A DNA stretch of 64,000 nt, taken from NCBI GenBank assembly GCA_021432605.1, contig MU271153.1, forward strand, positions 372,001-436,000, written 5' to 3'. Source of the DNA: Coniochaeta sp. PMI_546. Lineage: Eukaryota > Ascomycota > Sordariomycetes > Coniochaetales > Coniochaetaceae. Under the pieces are notes generated by a model that had not been told where the DNA came from, searched no databases, and saw nothing but the letters and a program-made list of their open reading frames with translations. A program made the position numbers and the translations under genes. Shown here one piece after another: positions 32,761 through 45,436 of this stretch; the first letter of the stretch is position 1, and the number at the start of each line of letters is the position of its first letter.

Positions 32761-33838
32761 TATCGTGTCCTCAATGATGTCTACGTTTTGCTCTGTCGAT
32801 CGCGCAATGCAGGTCTACACCTGCTGGGGATAGGCCGCGACGACACGCTCACCGACGGAGTATCGCGACCAACCGACTTGTGGCACGCCTGGTCGTTCTC
32901 TGTCCGAGATGATGAGATAACATGCTCGCGATTTATGTGTGCTGTCATCCTAATGGTCAACGGCTTGGACTCAGGACAGTATGAACAGAAAGTCAACACC
33001 AGTACTTTGAGGGAGTGGCTTTGCGGTTACCACAAATGATCGGTCGTCCTCATTCCGGCTCCTTGAGTGTCTGATTCGTCAACGACCCCTTTCGTGGCCG
33101 CGAGCCGAAAGGAGGATGCCGACCTCGTGGGCATAGACGAAGTGCCGCGAGGAGGTGCTGTCATTCCAGTTGGAGACAACCAGTGATAAAAAGCAAGGAA
33201 TGTAAAGCCAATGCCCTTGGTTGCACTTTGCCTGTACTCTACGGAGCCATGGGTCAGAGCAAGGGGGACATGAAGGCCCGGGATTATGAAGAGGTCGCGA
33301 TCCGGTCTTGTGGTCCGTGCCTTTGGCTTCGCAGTTGTGGTTCCTGTGCATTTGCTTAGACTTGGAGCAACATCCCGGAATGTTGTTTCGTCAAATTTTG
33401 GTCATCCATCTTCGTAGCAGGTCACCACGAATGTTGTCGAGCTATGATTTATACAGATGAATGGAAGGAAAGGCTGAGTTTGTTCTGTCAGGACTGAGGC
33501 TTGAATTGCGGTCAGCGCTTACAGATCATCCAAGTAATACGACAAGACTGTGAATGCTCCATCAGACTCAAAACGTTTTCTCTAAAATAATCTAGTAAGG
33601 GGATGTCGCGATTCCTTGTTCGAAGGATCTACCAGCCAACTGGCGAGGCATGTCATCACTGCGTTGTGATTGGTCAGCCCTCTTGGGCTTAGGTAATGCT
33701 GCGATCCTAACGCCGATCTCCTTGGCGAAGTAGACTTATACGTCAGGGATGCGCTGTGAACCTAGGACAGGTATAACTACCCTACGAGTCGGCCGTTTTG
33801 ATTCCAATTGTATTCTGCAGCAATGTCGACTTTGCGAA
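32761..33838. other. Intergenic, nothing recognised
   Basis: About 1.1 kb upstream of the MFS monocarboxylate-type gene. Only short open frames occur on either strand. Confidence 0.5.
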
Positions 33839-35334
33839 ATGAACCAGAAATCGAGTCAAGACCAGTATCCGTCGTCCTCCAGACAGGAAGATGTTACGGC
33901 TGGCAGCACATCAGAAGACCCGCCCCCTATTGTCGACGACAGCTTCCGTGAGGAAGAAGTGATGGAGCCTCCACCAGACGGCGGTTACGGCTGGGTGGTT
34001 GTGGGTGCATGCTTCATGATAAACTGCTTCTCTTGGGGCGTTACAGCGGTCAGTCTCGAGCTTTCTATTCTCTCTCTTGGACACCTAGCTGACATGGTCC
34101 GACAGTCCTTCGGCGTCTACCTTTCCGAGTATCTTTCAATCAGAAGGTTTCCAGAAGCACGGCCCTTTGACTATGGCTATATCGGCGGCCTGAACTTCAC
34201 ATTCGCAATGCTGCTCGCCCCTCTGGCAACATATCTCACCCGCCGCTTCGGCATGCGTCCCGTCATGCTCACAGGGAGCCTGCTCCAGTGCAGCGGCTAT
34301 ATCGTCGCCTCCTTCGTGGAACGAATCTGGCACCTCTATCTATCCCAGGGTGCGCTCGTGGGCTGCGGCATCGGCCTCATGATCATCCCCAGCACGGCCA
34401 TTTTGTCGCAGTGGTTCGCCCGGAGGCGTAGTATAGCCAATGGTATCAGTTCTGCCGGCTCTGGCATTGGCGGCATGGCGTTTGCTTGGGGCACGGCGTC
34501 GATGATCCAGGAACTAGGTTTGGCATGGGCGCTTCGTGCAACTGGGCTGATTACGCTTGTTGCCACGTCGACGGCGACGATGCTGATGCGGAATCGGAAC
34601 CACCATATCAACCCTGCTCAGCTGGCGTTTGATCTCTCGCTCTTGCGACGGTACGAAGTTTTGCTGCTACTCATTTGGGCCTTCGTCAGCATGTTTGGGT
34701 ACATCGCGCTTCTCTTCTCGCTATCGGACTTTGCTCTTGCGATAGGACTTTCCCGCAAAGAAGCAACGGATATTGTTGGCTTTCTGAACCTCGGCACGGC
34801 GGTGGGAAGACCGATCATTGGCATATTCAGCGATCGGTTCTCGAGGATCAACACTGCCGGTGTCCTGACGCTGGTGTGTGGGCTTTCGTGCTTTGCGTTC
34901 TGGGTGCCGGCTTCGGGGTTTGGGCTGACTGTCTTCTTCTCGCTCTTGTGCGGAGCAATTCTCGGAGTGTTTTGGATGGTTCGTGGTGCCATCTCTCCAT
35001 GATCACTTGACTGAGCTGAGCTGACGACATCCCAGACCATAGGACCGCTATGTGTTGAAGTGGCAGGCCTCAAGAGTCTCCCGTCGCTGTTGTCGCTTTG
35101 TTGGAGCACGATTGTCATTCCTACTGCCGGTACGTTATAACACATTCACGGGACGGGTCGTCCTAGAAAGTTAGCTAATTTCATTTTACAGTTGCTGAAA
35201 CGATTGCTCTCTACCTGTGCGACCTCAATGCAACCAGACCATACCTGTATGCTCAGATCTTTGCTGGTCTTGCCTATGTAATTGCGAGCGGGTTCATGTT
35301 TGAGCTTCGATGGGCGCTTGGCCGAACTCGGTAA
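33839..35334 (+). CDS. MFS monocarboxylate-type transporter
   Basis: Four exons: 33839-34048, 34106-34978, 35036-35129 and 35192-35334, with introns of 57, 57 and 62 nt, give 439 residues. The first donor is GTCAGT. An acidic cytosolic N-terminus is followed by PPPDGGYGWVVVGACFMINC. This is the hallmark opening (DGGYGW) of the fungal monocarboxylate-permease family. After TM1, SFGVYLSEYL follows, and later helices contain GCGIGLMIIPSTAILSQWFARRR (the family motif before TM5). About 12 helices are visible after joining the exons. The likely role is proton-linked carboxylate or related small-molecule transport; the substrate is unknown. An upstream Met at 33749 is in frame, but the extension looks non-coding. 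Confidence 0.92.
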
Positions 35335-38300
35335 TCTGTAATTAGCACTTACGTGTGTTTCCGACGGTTCCGTCTTCTTACTGCTCAACAGCCTCAACAA
35401 TCTGCATCGCTTCCCTGCCGATGATCACGTACTCGGTTGCTGGGCTACTGACTGGTAACGTCGACGTGTAACCCGATTGCCCTCGAGGCTATTTGGTCCG
35501 TTGGTCATGGTTCCAGCCCTGGGACATGTCATGCTACCCCGACCTGCATCTTGTACGACTTTGAGCTTACCAAGGCCACTGATAATGTTGCTTTGGACTC
35601 GGGCTTCAAATCCGATAACTGAACAGGAGATACGACATGGACAATCCAGCAGATACAAGCTGCTTTGACGGATGCATGACGAGGTTCTCGGTCACTGGCC
35701 CGAGGCGACTGCGGAAGACATATCTATAGTCGATGCATGTTACGCACCAGTTACCTCGGCCTCCAATTCCACCGTCTTGCATTTATGACGAAGCACGTTA
35801 CACCTCCATAGAGGTCGAACAGGCAGTTTTGAGACCTCATACGACAAAGTGTACCATCCTCATCTCTGTAAATAATCTTGATAGCTGGGCACTGCCCCTG
35901 GCCGGTCTCTGCCGATGACTCTTCGTCTGGGATTCAGTCCTGTGGACTCGAAATGGGGTCAGGTATTATACATCATGAGAACTGGAAACCTCACAATTGT
36001 GAGCAGAGGCTCAGCGATCATAGCACGATGACGTTGTTTCGTGACAGTAATCTCCTTGCTGAAGAACTACCTGAACAGATAAGCATGTGATACGATGGCC
36101 CTTAGGTCTAGTTTTAGCGACTGTTGCCACACAGTAAGTGAAGCTTCAGCCTTTCTGTTTCTGCACCTAGTGCCCGAACACGAGTGACAATATTCTTCAC
36201 TTCATCAGAACCTCCAACCCACAGACTTTTCAACTTCTCATCTAATCCTTCTCCCACTTCTCGTCTTCCACACCTTCACACCCTCCTCGCCCACAACATC
36301 GTCCACAGCTACAGCATTGTCTTCGGCTTCAGCCTTCACGTAAGGTATGCTATCCAGTCTTTTCAAGTATCTTCATATTAAAGAAATGGGCGTGATCAGG
36401 CCTTCTTACTGACATCTCTTCCTTCCGTCAAGTCTGTCTTTACGCCCGCCGGTTTTCCAACCTTTTCTCTCTCAGTCCCGTTCTACATTACAGTCTACTT
36501 CGTCCTACCGACAAACTTCTCTCTAACTCGAAAACTCAGCCTTCTGGCCATTCAGCTTTCACTCGCTTCGGTTACCAGGTAAGAATACTATCTTCTATGT
36601 GCTCTCTGGAGATGAGTGTTTTTTTTTTTTTTTTTTTCCTCTTTTCTTTCTTTCTTTCTACACCGTCCGAAGCCGTGCCTCACCACTCGCAATCCTGGAA
36701 TGACCTCCAAATGTGAAGTTTCTGCTCTCAAACCTTTTTCCGTCACTCAGTCATATTTTCTCTCCATGCTTTACCAGTTTTCAACCCCGAACCGTCACTC
36801 TCTTTTCACCAAGCATCTTATTCATCCACTTCTTACCTTCTGTGAGTATCTTGACCTCAGCCACCTCTTAACACTTCATCTTGTCCCTCATGAACACCCA
36901 TCTTCAGCTTTCAACCCATAAGTCATCCCATTTCCATCTTTCGCCCACAACTCGCTTCCTTTTTCTTTTCTTTTTTGGCATCAACCATCTCCGGTATCAC
37001 TTCCTCACCTGACGTCCATTATCTCATCTATCAACGCGTATGGCCCATCTCTCTCCGCTTTTTCTCCCACTGCCCTACATATCTTGCGTTAACCTGATGA
37101 CTTGACTAATCTCGCGACAGTCTCCAGCAGCACTTCCCGGCGGCGACAACGCGATCCAGCACTGATCGCATCGACAACGCGGATGGAAGCGGAGGATCTG
37201 GGTAGGTGACCAGCGGGCTAGCGTCGCGCATGATAGGGGAATGAGCAGGAGTAGCGATCCACTCAGTCAAAACCTCCGACTTGGTTTCGTAGCCTCCCCC
37301 CGAAGACGGATTGTTCCTGAGGCTTGCGGAGTGTGAGCTTTTCCAGCAGCCCTGCCCAATCGGGGTCGACAAACGACATTGACCTTCCTTCCGACAACCA
37401 TCGACAGTTGGTAAGGCTTTACCTTTTTGCAAAGAAAGTGGACATGTTCATTTGAATTCTGCTAACATTGCACTACAGCTATGCTTACCGTTAGCAGGCT
37501 TGAGCCCAGCCCAGGCTCGCCGCGCGATGTGCATCAGGCCTCCCCAGTCCCGGACCGCTGGGCCCCTCTCGGAAGAGCGGTACTGGGACCCACAGAGGGA
37601 GGGCATTGGGGACTCTGAAGGTCAAGTCCTAACGAGATCAAGGCTGGGATGGCAACCACAAGGGGCCAATCTCACAACAGCAACCCGTGAGATGGTCGAC
37701 GGCCTCCCGCTTCTCATGGTTCGGCACAAAAGGGAGGGCCAACCCAGGAGAGTTGACGGCCCTCGGCTTCTCTTGGTCCAGCAAATCAGCAATGGGTCGT
37801 CGGGGGCGACCTTCGGGGAACCCTAACGGATAGATGGCGCACGCGTCGCTATCCAGGGACCTTGTGATTCACGGGAGAGTAACCACCCGTGTGATTGCAA
37901 CAGTGCCCATCATTTTTAGCAACTCTCCCCTGGCTTTGCCAGACACTCTTTGGAGTACAACCACTCTTTTGAGAAAAGTCTCAGATTGATCTTCGGATCT
38001 TGAGCAACAATATTTTTGACCCCAAAACTGGCTTGCCAGACTTCTCTTTTTTTTTTTCATCGCAAAGCTCAGCTTGCTGGGCTTGTGAAGAAGAAGATGC
38101 GAAGCACCTATCATCGTCGTACTAACAGTCACACATGTCAGCGGCATATCGTTGTGATGTGATTGGCGAAGTCAAGAATCACAAGAAGCTGCTACGGCCC
38201 GAACCGACCGCCGCGGTGGGCATTGACAATCAGATTCATGGTTGCTCGATCTCTCTAGCAAGAAGGAGGGCTCAGAGGTGCTTGCTCCCTACTAACCCCA

Positions 38301-38671
38301 TGCACTCACCAGTTCACACTATCCAACAGGACTTTGGGCACTTCCAAGTCTTGTCAGCAGAACGGGGGCAGGAAAGATCATGTACGATCCCCGAACAGGC
38401 CGTATGGATTACAGAGCTATATCAAATGCAGTCATCCATATGACTAATATTCTCCGTACAGCTTCTTCTCTTTGTGATTAGGACACGAGGTGTCTATATC
38501 TTCTAAAGTGACATTGACGAGCTGTCATCCATAGAAATTTTGACTGTTTCAGAGCAAGACGTACTAATTACTATCTGTAGTGACTGCTGTTTACGGAGGG
38601 ATACCAGAGCACCGTCTTCCAGCCTGATTCACGCGGTCCCCAGTTACTGTTCCCAATGCCATACCAAACAA
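35335..38671. other. Long intergenic region
   Basis: 3.3 kb between the MFS stop and the GH106-like stop. No protein gene is supported. An open frame at 37452-37826 (+, 124 codons) has no recognisable feature. The middle holds a CT-rich, splice-site-bearing stretch described separately. Confidence 0.45.
36190..37450 (+). ncRNA. Candidate spliced non-coding or leader transcript
   Basis: For about 1.2 kb the plus strand is strongly C/T-rich, with repeated consensus splice signals: CAC|GTAAGG near 36340, CCAG|GTAAGA near 36580, and TCT|GTGAGT near 36842. Candidate acceptors include ACTAATCTCGCGACAG near 37121 and CTAACATTGCACTACAG near 37480. A 19-T run lies at 36619-36637, followed by TTTC repeats. 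No open frame of useful length links the putative exons. This resembles the leader of a highly expressed fungal gene without an identifiable coding part, so a non-coding RNA is a guess. Confidence 0.2.
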
Positions 38672-41600
38672 CTAGTACGCCAAAGGCACCCGTCGAAGAA
38701 ACTCAACTTCCACGGGGCCAAGGAGACCGAACGGCGCGTAAGCTGCCTTCGTATAGTCGTCCGGGGCTCTTGCCGGCCCACTGGCGCTGAGGAGGGTGGG
38801 CAGGCGGGCTTTGACTGCGTTGAAGAGGGTGGATGAAACCTCTATGCGGAGGGTATTCGGGCCGGGGCGGAGGAGGGAGGTGATATCCGACACTGGGTCG
38901 GCGAAGTCGACTGGTGGCACGGGGCTGGAGTTGACCCATGCACGGAGAGTGTTGAGGACTGGGCCGAAGTGGAGTCGGATCTGGTGCTCTGCGATGGTGA
39001 GATTGGTAGGGAGGATGAAAATTGTTTCGTAGGTGCCTATGCCGCTTATATTTTGGAGGTCGGAAATCTGTGTCCAGGGAACTAGCGTTGTGAATGTGCG
39101 CGGTGAGTGGGTAACGATACGGCCTTGTACAGAGGCGTTTTGGAAGGGCTCGAATGATTCGATTGTGAGGTCCCAGGGACCGAGGGACAGGTTGGCTGGT
39201 AGAGCGGAACGTTGATCAAGTGTGACGACCTTGTCATCAGAAAAGGTGATGGTTGCTCTCTTGTCGTTACGGACTATTGCTTCCAGCTTGTTGTTCGCGT
39301 TGAAAATGACCGAGTCTATGTTGGCGGAGTGAGACACGGCGTGCACGCCAGCAGCGGCTGCTCCCCTCTCAAAGACAAAGACCCTTGTCTGGCTCGGCTG
39401 AAGAGTCACATTGAGAGACACGCTGTTTTCTGTCCGCTCGTACGTTGCCACTTGAGTTTGTGATCCAGTCCAGGCATCGAGCTCCCATGGGACGGAGTCG
39501 GCCGCTACTGCAAAGGTGACCTTGAAAGAATCAAGCTTGCCGCGGTTCAACATGTACACTGTATCGAGCTCCGCAGATTCGTCGTGTCTCCAGAACGTGT
39601 ATAGACTAGCGTTGTTCGATCCTGATGCTGAACTGACTGACACTCGAGGCGTGATGCCCCTGGCTGAAAGGTACGCTGGACCGAAACATCGTACTGAAAT
39701 CACGGTCACGCCAGGAAGACCTACAAGAGTGTCCATATTCGCCGATATCTCGGCCTGGTCATCCGTGTTAAAGGACGAGCGTGGTACAGGCCCAGCTATA
39801 ATTATCGGGAGTCCAGCTTTAGCAAAGCGGATGAGGGCCGTTGACGCTGCGGAAGTTATGGAGCTCTGGTTGTAGAGAACGAGTGCTTTATACGCCGGTC
39901 CATCTGGCGCGAGAACACCAGCAGAGACTGCTGCGTTGGCGGAAGCAAGATTTTCTGGTCCTAAATATTCGTGTGTGTATCCTGTTTTATGTTAGCATCA
40001 CGACAGCAAGCAAGGTGCTATCCGGTAACCCACCAACACGAGTGAGATCGGCGCCGGGGTATATATCTCTCAACACTGTGGACGACGAAGAATGATAGAT
40101 GGCGAGATCGACCTTCGGTACCCCTATCTTGGCGATGAAGGTATTGCGAGCCGCATACAGCATCGTGTCGTTGAAGTGGCGCCATGCAGGCACCCTCGGA
40201 CCCCACATCTCGGTGAACTCATACTGGAAAGGAGTGTAGCCGGGCCAGGTTGTTTGAACATACTCGCCTGTGTAAGGAAAGCCGTGGATGACCATTGTGT
40301 TGACACCGACAGCATAAGAGTCTTGAAAAAGTCCTACCAGGGCCGGCACGGTTAAAGCGTAAGCCCCAATTCGTCTGGCCCCGATCTCAGTCGATATGAC
40401 GTTGCGACCCGCAAGATGTGCGGGACCGGTGAACTGTCTATAGAGATCGATATCTTCATTGAATCCGAGTGACTCAAGCTCCGGGGCTTCCACGATCGGT
40501 ATGTCGGCTTGCATGTCAAGCGGCAAATTGTACGCTGGCTGGACGGAGTGCCCAAGACCCAGAGACTTTGCCCAGTCTTGAAAGTATCGCAAGTATTCCT
40601 GGTATCCTTCGTTCAGGGTGATTTTGTAATCTTGAAGATACTTCCCTCCTGTTCTTGTAGAATCGGTATCAAACACGTACGTGGTGTTGTAGGGTGGAGA
40701 GTAGCCGTTCCATAGATTGCTGGCCTGGAACATGATAGGGAGGTACTTCGTGGCGCTATATCCGCGGCTTTTCTGGAAGCGATCGAGGTAGCCGGGAGTC
40801 CACCACAGGGCGGCCATCATTTCCATGCTGTCTTCCCATGCTGTTATGTGTCAGTAGAGTTGTATAGTTCGCATGGTTCAGGCGCCGCACATACAATATT
40901 CCCCAGCTTTCTTCAGCAGATCTTTCATCTCATCATCATTGAACAGACTCTTGTCCCAGAAGTCAGTCATCTTCTTGGCCCCGGCTGCACTGAAATGGTC
41001 CACTATCCAGGATCCATTGCCAAGCCATGTTTGGGCGTCCGATATCGAGACACAATTTTGCTCGTTGGTGTACCTCTCATAGAATGCAAACAACACATAT
41101 GTTCCGTTACCCCCTGGAGGTGTCCATGTAAGCCTTCCATCCAGTGTCTGATTCGTGAGATCCACCACACTGGACTCTCTCAGAACCCTGGTGTTTCTGG
41201 ACACGGAACCGGAAGTAGTAACAATGTCAGCGGCCAACACAGTAATAAGTTTGTTCTCACCCCACAGTTGAGGTGGGTTAATGAAGCTTGTCAGGGATTC
41301 GTAGTTGAAGTGTGGATTGGGAGGTGGCACAGCGTCGCTGAACGGTTCTCCAGCCCGAATCTCTGTCGCACCATACACAAGCTCATATGCGAGACCAGGA
41401 GTTGCTGGCTCCGAAGGTACTCCCTGCCCTTGGTTAGGGCCAAGTGCAAAGTCAACGACTAGACCAGATTCTGCACTGGCATTGAGTGCGGCCCGCAGAA
41501 TCTCCTTGAATGCGGGTGTGCCAAAGCCGTAAGTAGACCAGTTTGTCAGCGGAGGGCCTTGACCATAGTTGTAGAATGAGAGAAGCTCGAGGCCACCGCC

Positions 41601-41860
41601 ACCAACATCCTTGATTGTCTTTACATCGTCTGCAATGACTGCGGTAGAGACGCTTGCATCAGGAAACCTGCAGATTTGTTAGTGATACATATCTTGTGAA
41701 ATTATGATGCAAGGGCTTTCTACCAGTAACGAAACTTGGGTCGATCGACAGTCCGGGGGCTTGCAAAATCAACCAGCGGGCCTATGACTTCGTCTGACGA
41801 TGATCCGGTTGCCTGGTACGCCAGAAAAGCAACACAGACAATATAGGCAAGTTTTGTCAT
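38672..41860 (-). CDS. Secreted glycoside hydrolase, GH106-like (putative alpha-L-rhamnosidase)
   Basis: Four exons: 41860-41724, 41667-40895, 40840-40034 and 39981-38672, with introns of 56, 54 and 52 nt, give 1008 residues. The signal peptide is MTKLAYIVCVAFLAYQATG. The start of the mature protein, RPKFRYWFPDASVSTAVIAD then DVGGGGLELLSFYNYG, resembles the beta-alpha opening of GH106-type hydrolases. The middle region contains GRNVISTEIGA and VNTMVIHGFPYTGEYVQTTW, consistent with a TIM-barrel. The C-terminal ~150 residues look like a beta-sandwich carbohydrate-binding (GH2 N-domain-like) module. There are many N-glycosylation sequons. This suggests an extracellular enzyme acting on plant or microbial polysaccharide. 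The substrate is inferred from family resemblance only. Confidence 0.85.
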
Positions 41861-43337
41861 TGTCAATGCGCATTGAGGTAAAAGGAACTCATCGACTATT
41901 TAGACTGGGGAATAACCTGCCCGCGCTGCTCAGAACAAGACTTCATGTGAGAGAAGGAAAGTGATTTCACTACTTAAAACCCAGTCCATCGACAAATAGC
42001 CGCATTCCACGATAGATTACCCGCACACATCGCTTCCGTCCATAAGATCAGCCATGATCAAGTGCCGGGATGTCTTGAAGAACCATGGCCAAACTGCTTA
42101 TATTCAGTCTTGACATAGTGGCACGATGTGACGCTTGTAGGGCCGATACTGAGCAGGTTCTCCAGCCTTGGGCATTCGCATCATTCACTGCTGAGTCTTC
42201 GGTGCCCAATGGTGCGAACACCGAGAGCGTGAGGAGGCATCTTTGGATGATCACTCTTCCGGTTGCCGAACATCAAGAACCGCGAATCTCAAAATGCGGA
42301 GCAGGTTGTATTCACCGGCAAGTGGGGGATAGAATCTAATCGATGGTCGAAGTGACTGTTAAGTCTATGCACATGATAAAGTCGGGAAAAAGTTTGATTG
42401 ATCAGCTACATGCATGAGAATATGTCTACAGGCGGAGCAGCAGATGCGTGAGTTTATTACCAGCAGACTCAATGGAAGGACAGCCCGATGGTCGTTCGAT
42501 CTATCACATCGAGGGGTGGACAATAGGCGGAGGTGAAAATAAGGTTCCGGCTTATCGCTAGCTTGATCCAGGACTCCTATAAAAACAATAGGATGTATGC
42601 TCCAGTTTTGGATAGAGTTTGGAGCAACGCTTCTCATTGCATATCTCAGCGACGACAGGACTTGGGCGGTCATCGCTGTATAGCCAGTAGCGAGCCACGG
42701 AAGAAGTACAGTTAGACTCGGATTTATGTGTAGTCCTTAGACCCACGGATGCCAGCTTTGGGCTAACTAGAATTAGCACTCGATCTCGGTGACTGATTTG
42801 TATGCGCTGTGGCAACCACTGAACGCACAATCAACTTTGAGGTCATGTCATTGTATAAAGTATGGTGTGGCTTAACTTTGTTGTCAGGGGAAGCTGGACA
42901 TAAGTTATCGTCGTTTTGAACCTAGGAAGTGTAGGTGAGCTGGAGGCTTGTCATTGTTTGCCTTGCGCTAAGGAAAGTCAACACCGTTCCTACTGCTGTT
43001 CTACTTTACACTTTTGAGTGGTTGAAATTCTAAGCAATAATTTGTCGGAACAAAAGCGTCTGACTTGGCGGTTATCTCCTATCTGATGGATCTTTAACAA
43101 GGCATCGTGCGGCGTGATAAAAGATTGCAGGATGTATCCAGAACTGCCGTGCCCTAAGCGTGCTCGACGCCCAGCCCTGCCAAAACAATGAAACCCTTAC
43201 ATATGTCCCCAGCGGGCGAAAGAGTCAGCGTTCACTGCCTTGACACTCGTTGTGGACGAGCAATGCTTGTATGTAACGAGTGCTCAGTTGCCATTACGTT
43301 CACTAATCAGTACTTCCAGACATCTGACACGAGTTCC
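41861..43337. other. Intergenic, nothing recognised
   Basis: 1.5 kb between the GH106-like start (-) and the UstYa-like stop (-). It contains the GH106-like promoter. No open frame with recognisable features was seen. Confidence 0.5.
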
Positions 43338-44576
43338 TCAGGGGTACAGATCCCTATCCAATGGTACCGGGTCAAAGATATACCCGATCCGGTTATTCAG
43401 AGTAGTCTGTCGACCCTCGGGCAAGACAGGGCCAAACTTGGGATGTATCAATACCCCAGGCTCAAAAGGATCGACTTTGATCTCCTCCATTCCCTCCAAT
43501 AGACGATCGAAGTTCACACATTCGTGGGCGATGGTCCTGTTCCCGCCGGGTAGGATGCTGTTGTCGAACCAGATCATGGTTAAGGGGGTTTCGTCTGCTT
43601 TGCACATGATGGCCTCTACGAGCATTTGAAGGCAGTGTACTGTAATCGGTGAGTTAGATTTGCACAGGAATGGCGGAGTGACAGCACGGTGGTGGGATGG
43701 TTGTGAAAGTCGAGGGATAAATCGATGAGTCGTACAAAGAGATAGCAGAGGTAGTAAGATTTGGAAGAGACGCTCAGTAGTCAAAGTGAAATCAAACAAG
43801 TGAGGAGACTTACGACTATGCTCCTGCTGTAGCTCTCTTTCAAAGTCGGTCATATTCGGGTAGTAACGCTCAGGGAAGTGGGCTTGATGTAGCCGTTTCT
43901 TTTCCAATGGTTAGATCAAATCAAGAATTGCATTGGGAGAAGCAACATACAATGCAATGAAGCTGCAGGTAAGAGGTTAGTCGTGGTTCTCATCATATAC
44001 GGCAGAAAAAGACACTGTACTTGCCTGATGAACCCAGGCAAAGTTTGCTAGATAGTTCCCGTTATCCAGTCGAATACCGGTCTTCTCCCTGCCGAGCTTT
44101 CTCATGTATGAAGCTGGAACTTGAGCATAGAAGTACTGCATAAGGTTGGACCATCGAGCGTCGAGCTCATCACTCGGCTGTCCTACAAGGGGGTAATCCT
44201 TGGACGTCTCCGTCATGTGAAATATCTTGGGCTCATACTCGATATACTTCCTGATCGGCGCTAAAAAAACAGTTAATCTTCAGTAGCTGGAGTCTCGAAG
44301 GTGTTGCAGGGTGTTTGACATACAATCGATGACATTGGCTCCGTGGAGTCTGTCCTTCTTCCACCACACCGAGGTGATCGTGACTAAGAGGGCAGAGTAC
44401 ACCACGAACAGAGCGAAACCTCCAACAGCGTAGATCACTTTCGATCTACTAGAAGCCTTGCGCCTGGTGAGGCCCGACAAGTGGCCATCGTAGAGGAGGT
44501 CATCAGAGGATGTGTTTGACCTGTCGCTAGGAAGAAGAGAGTAGCTGGACTCAGTCTCCTTTTCCGATATCCCCAT
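43338..44576 (-). CDS. UstYa-type (DUF3328) oxidase, candidate RiPP cyclase
   Basis: Five exons: 44576-44324, 44260-44025, 43962-43951, 43898-43814 and 43639-43338, give 295 residues in phase. Introns are 63, 62, 52 and 174 nt. The 62-nt intron has a GC donor (CAG|GCAAGT), and exon 3 is only 12 nt. A single TM helix lies near residues 47-70 (VIYAVGGFALFVVYSALLVT). Both HxxHC motifs that define UstYa proteins are present: H162-Q-L-H-C166, assembled across the GC-AG intron, and H194-S-L-H-C198, assembled across the last intron. In ustiloxin, asperipin and cyclochlorotine pathways such proteins make oxidative macrocycles or hydroxylations. It is divergent from the repeat precursor at 45437, so the precursor is the likely substrate (inference). 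Confidence 0.93.
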
Positions 44577-45436
44577 TGTGTGTGCTAGCTGTGCCGGGGC
44601 TAGTGCGAGCCTTAATTTTGAAAAGCCTTGACCGTTCAAGAAGAATGGCCACCAAAAACAATGGGTGGTGCCGAGTGTGAGAGAGAAACTGATCAGGACC
44701 AGAGGAGGAAGGGCCCGGGGAGACCCCTTTGATGAGAATACACTCGCTCCTACATTTATTATGCAATGACGTGTTGAAATGTCACTCCTTCTCTGGCAGG
44801 ATGATTGGTCTGTACAGAGTTAGGGCAGAAGAACATTGTCGCATTGAAGGATCATGCCTGCGTTATCTTCTTCCTTGAAACGGCAGGATGTTGCATCCTG
44901 CATGTACGCTAGTCTCAAGGCTGCAGCCGGAGGCAGAGATGATATCAGACGTTACGGTCGTATATGCTCTCCCAGTGGCACATCTCGTATCGATGCTTGG
45001 TGTCAGCCAGGTCAGGTAGTTGGTAAGGAACTGATGGCTGGCAGTCGTCAGTTGCTGTAAGCCTGTAACACGGACCCCGCATAGAACTAGAATACTCACG
45101 GAAGGAGCCATTGGGGGATCTACATCACCACCAATGGAAGTTCTTCGATCGCCATCTGCGAACGCAACGTCTCTTACAGTGCATTGCATTATCATCGTCA
45201 AAGGATGACGTGACTTGACAGGATTGTTTACATGTAACACAGTGGCAGTTCAGTTTCAAGTTCAGGTTGCATTTTCCACCAGTTTCCATGGAATTTGGTT
45301 GCTTGATTAGGCAGGTGACAGACCTTTCGAGGTGTTCAGTCTATCCATATATCCAGCGAGGTAAGGAATGTCCGCTGTAACGGACTTGACATGCGTTCCC
45401 ATCGTTTCTGAACTCGCAACATCACGCTTTTCAAAA
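44577..45436. promoter_or_regulatory. Divergent promoter region between oxidase and precursor genes
   Basis: 860 bp between the start codons of the UstYa-type gene (-) and the repeat-precursor gene (+). An AT-rich ATAATAAA element on the minus strand near 44757-44766 and a CATATATCC stretch near 45345-45353 are possible TATA elements. A 125-codon open frame at 44863-45240 (-) has no signal peptide or motif and is probably chance. Shared control of the two genes is plausible. Confidence 0.4.

Noticed and set aside
37452-37826. 124-codon plus-strand frame
   Set aside because: No recognisable domain, and composition like surrounding non-coding DNA.
44863-45240. 125-codon minus-strand frame between oxidase and precursor
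   Set aside because: No signal peptide, motif or repeat; probably chance in the divergent promoter.
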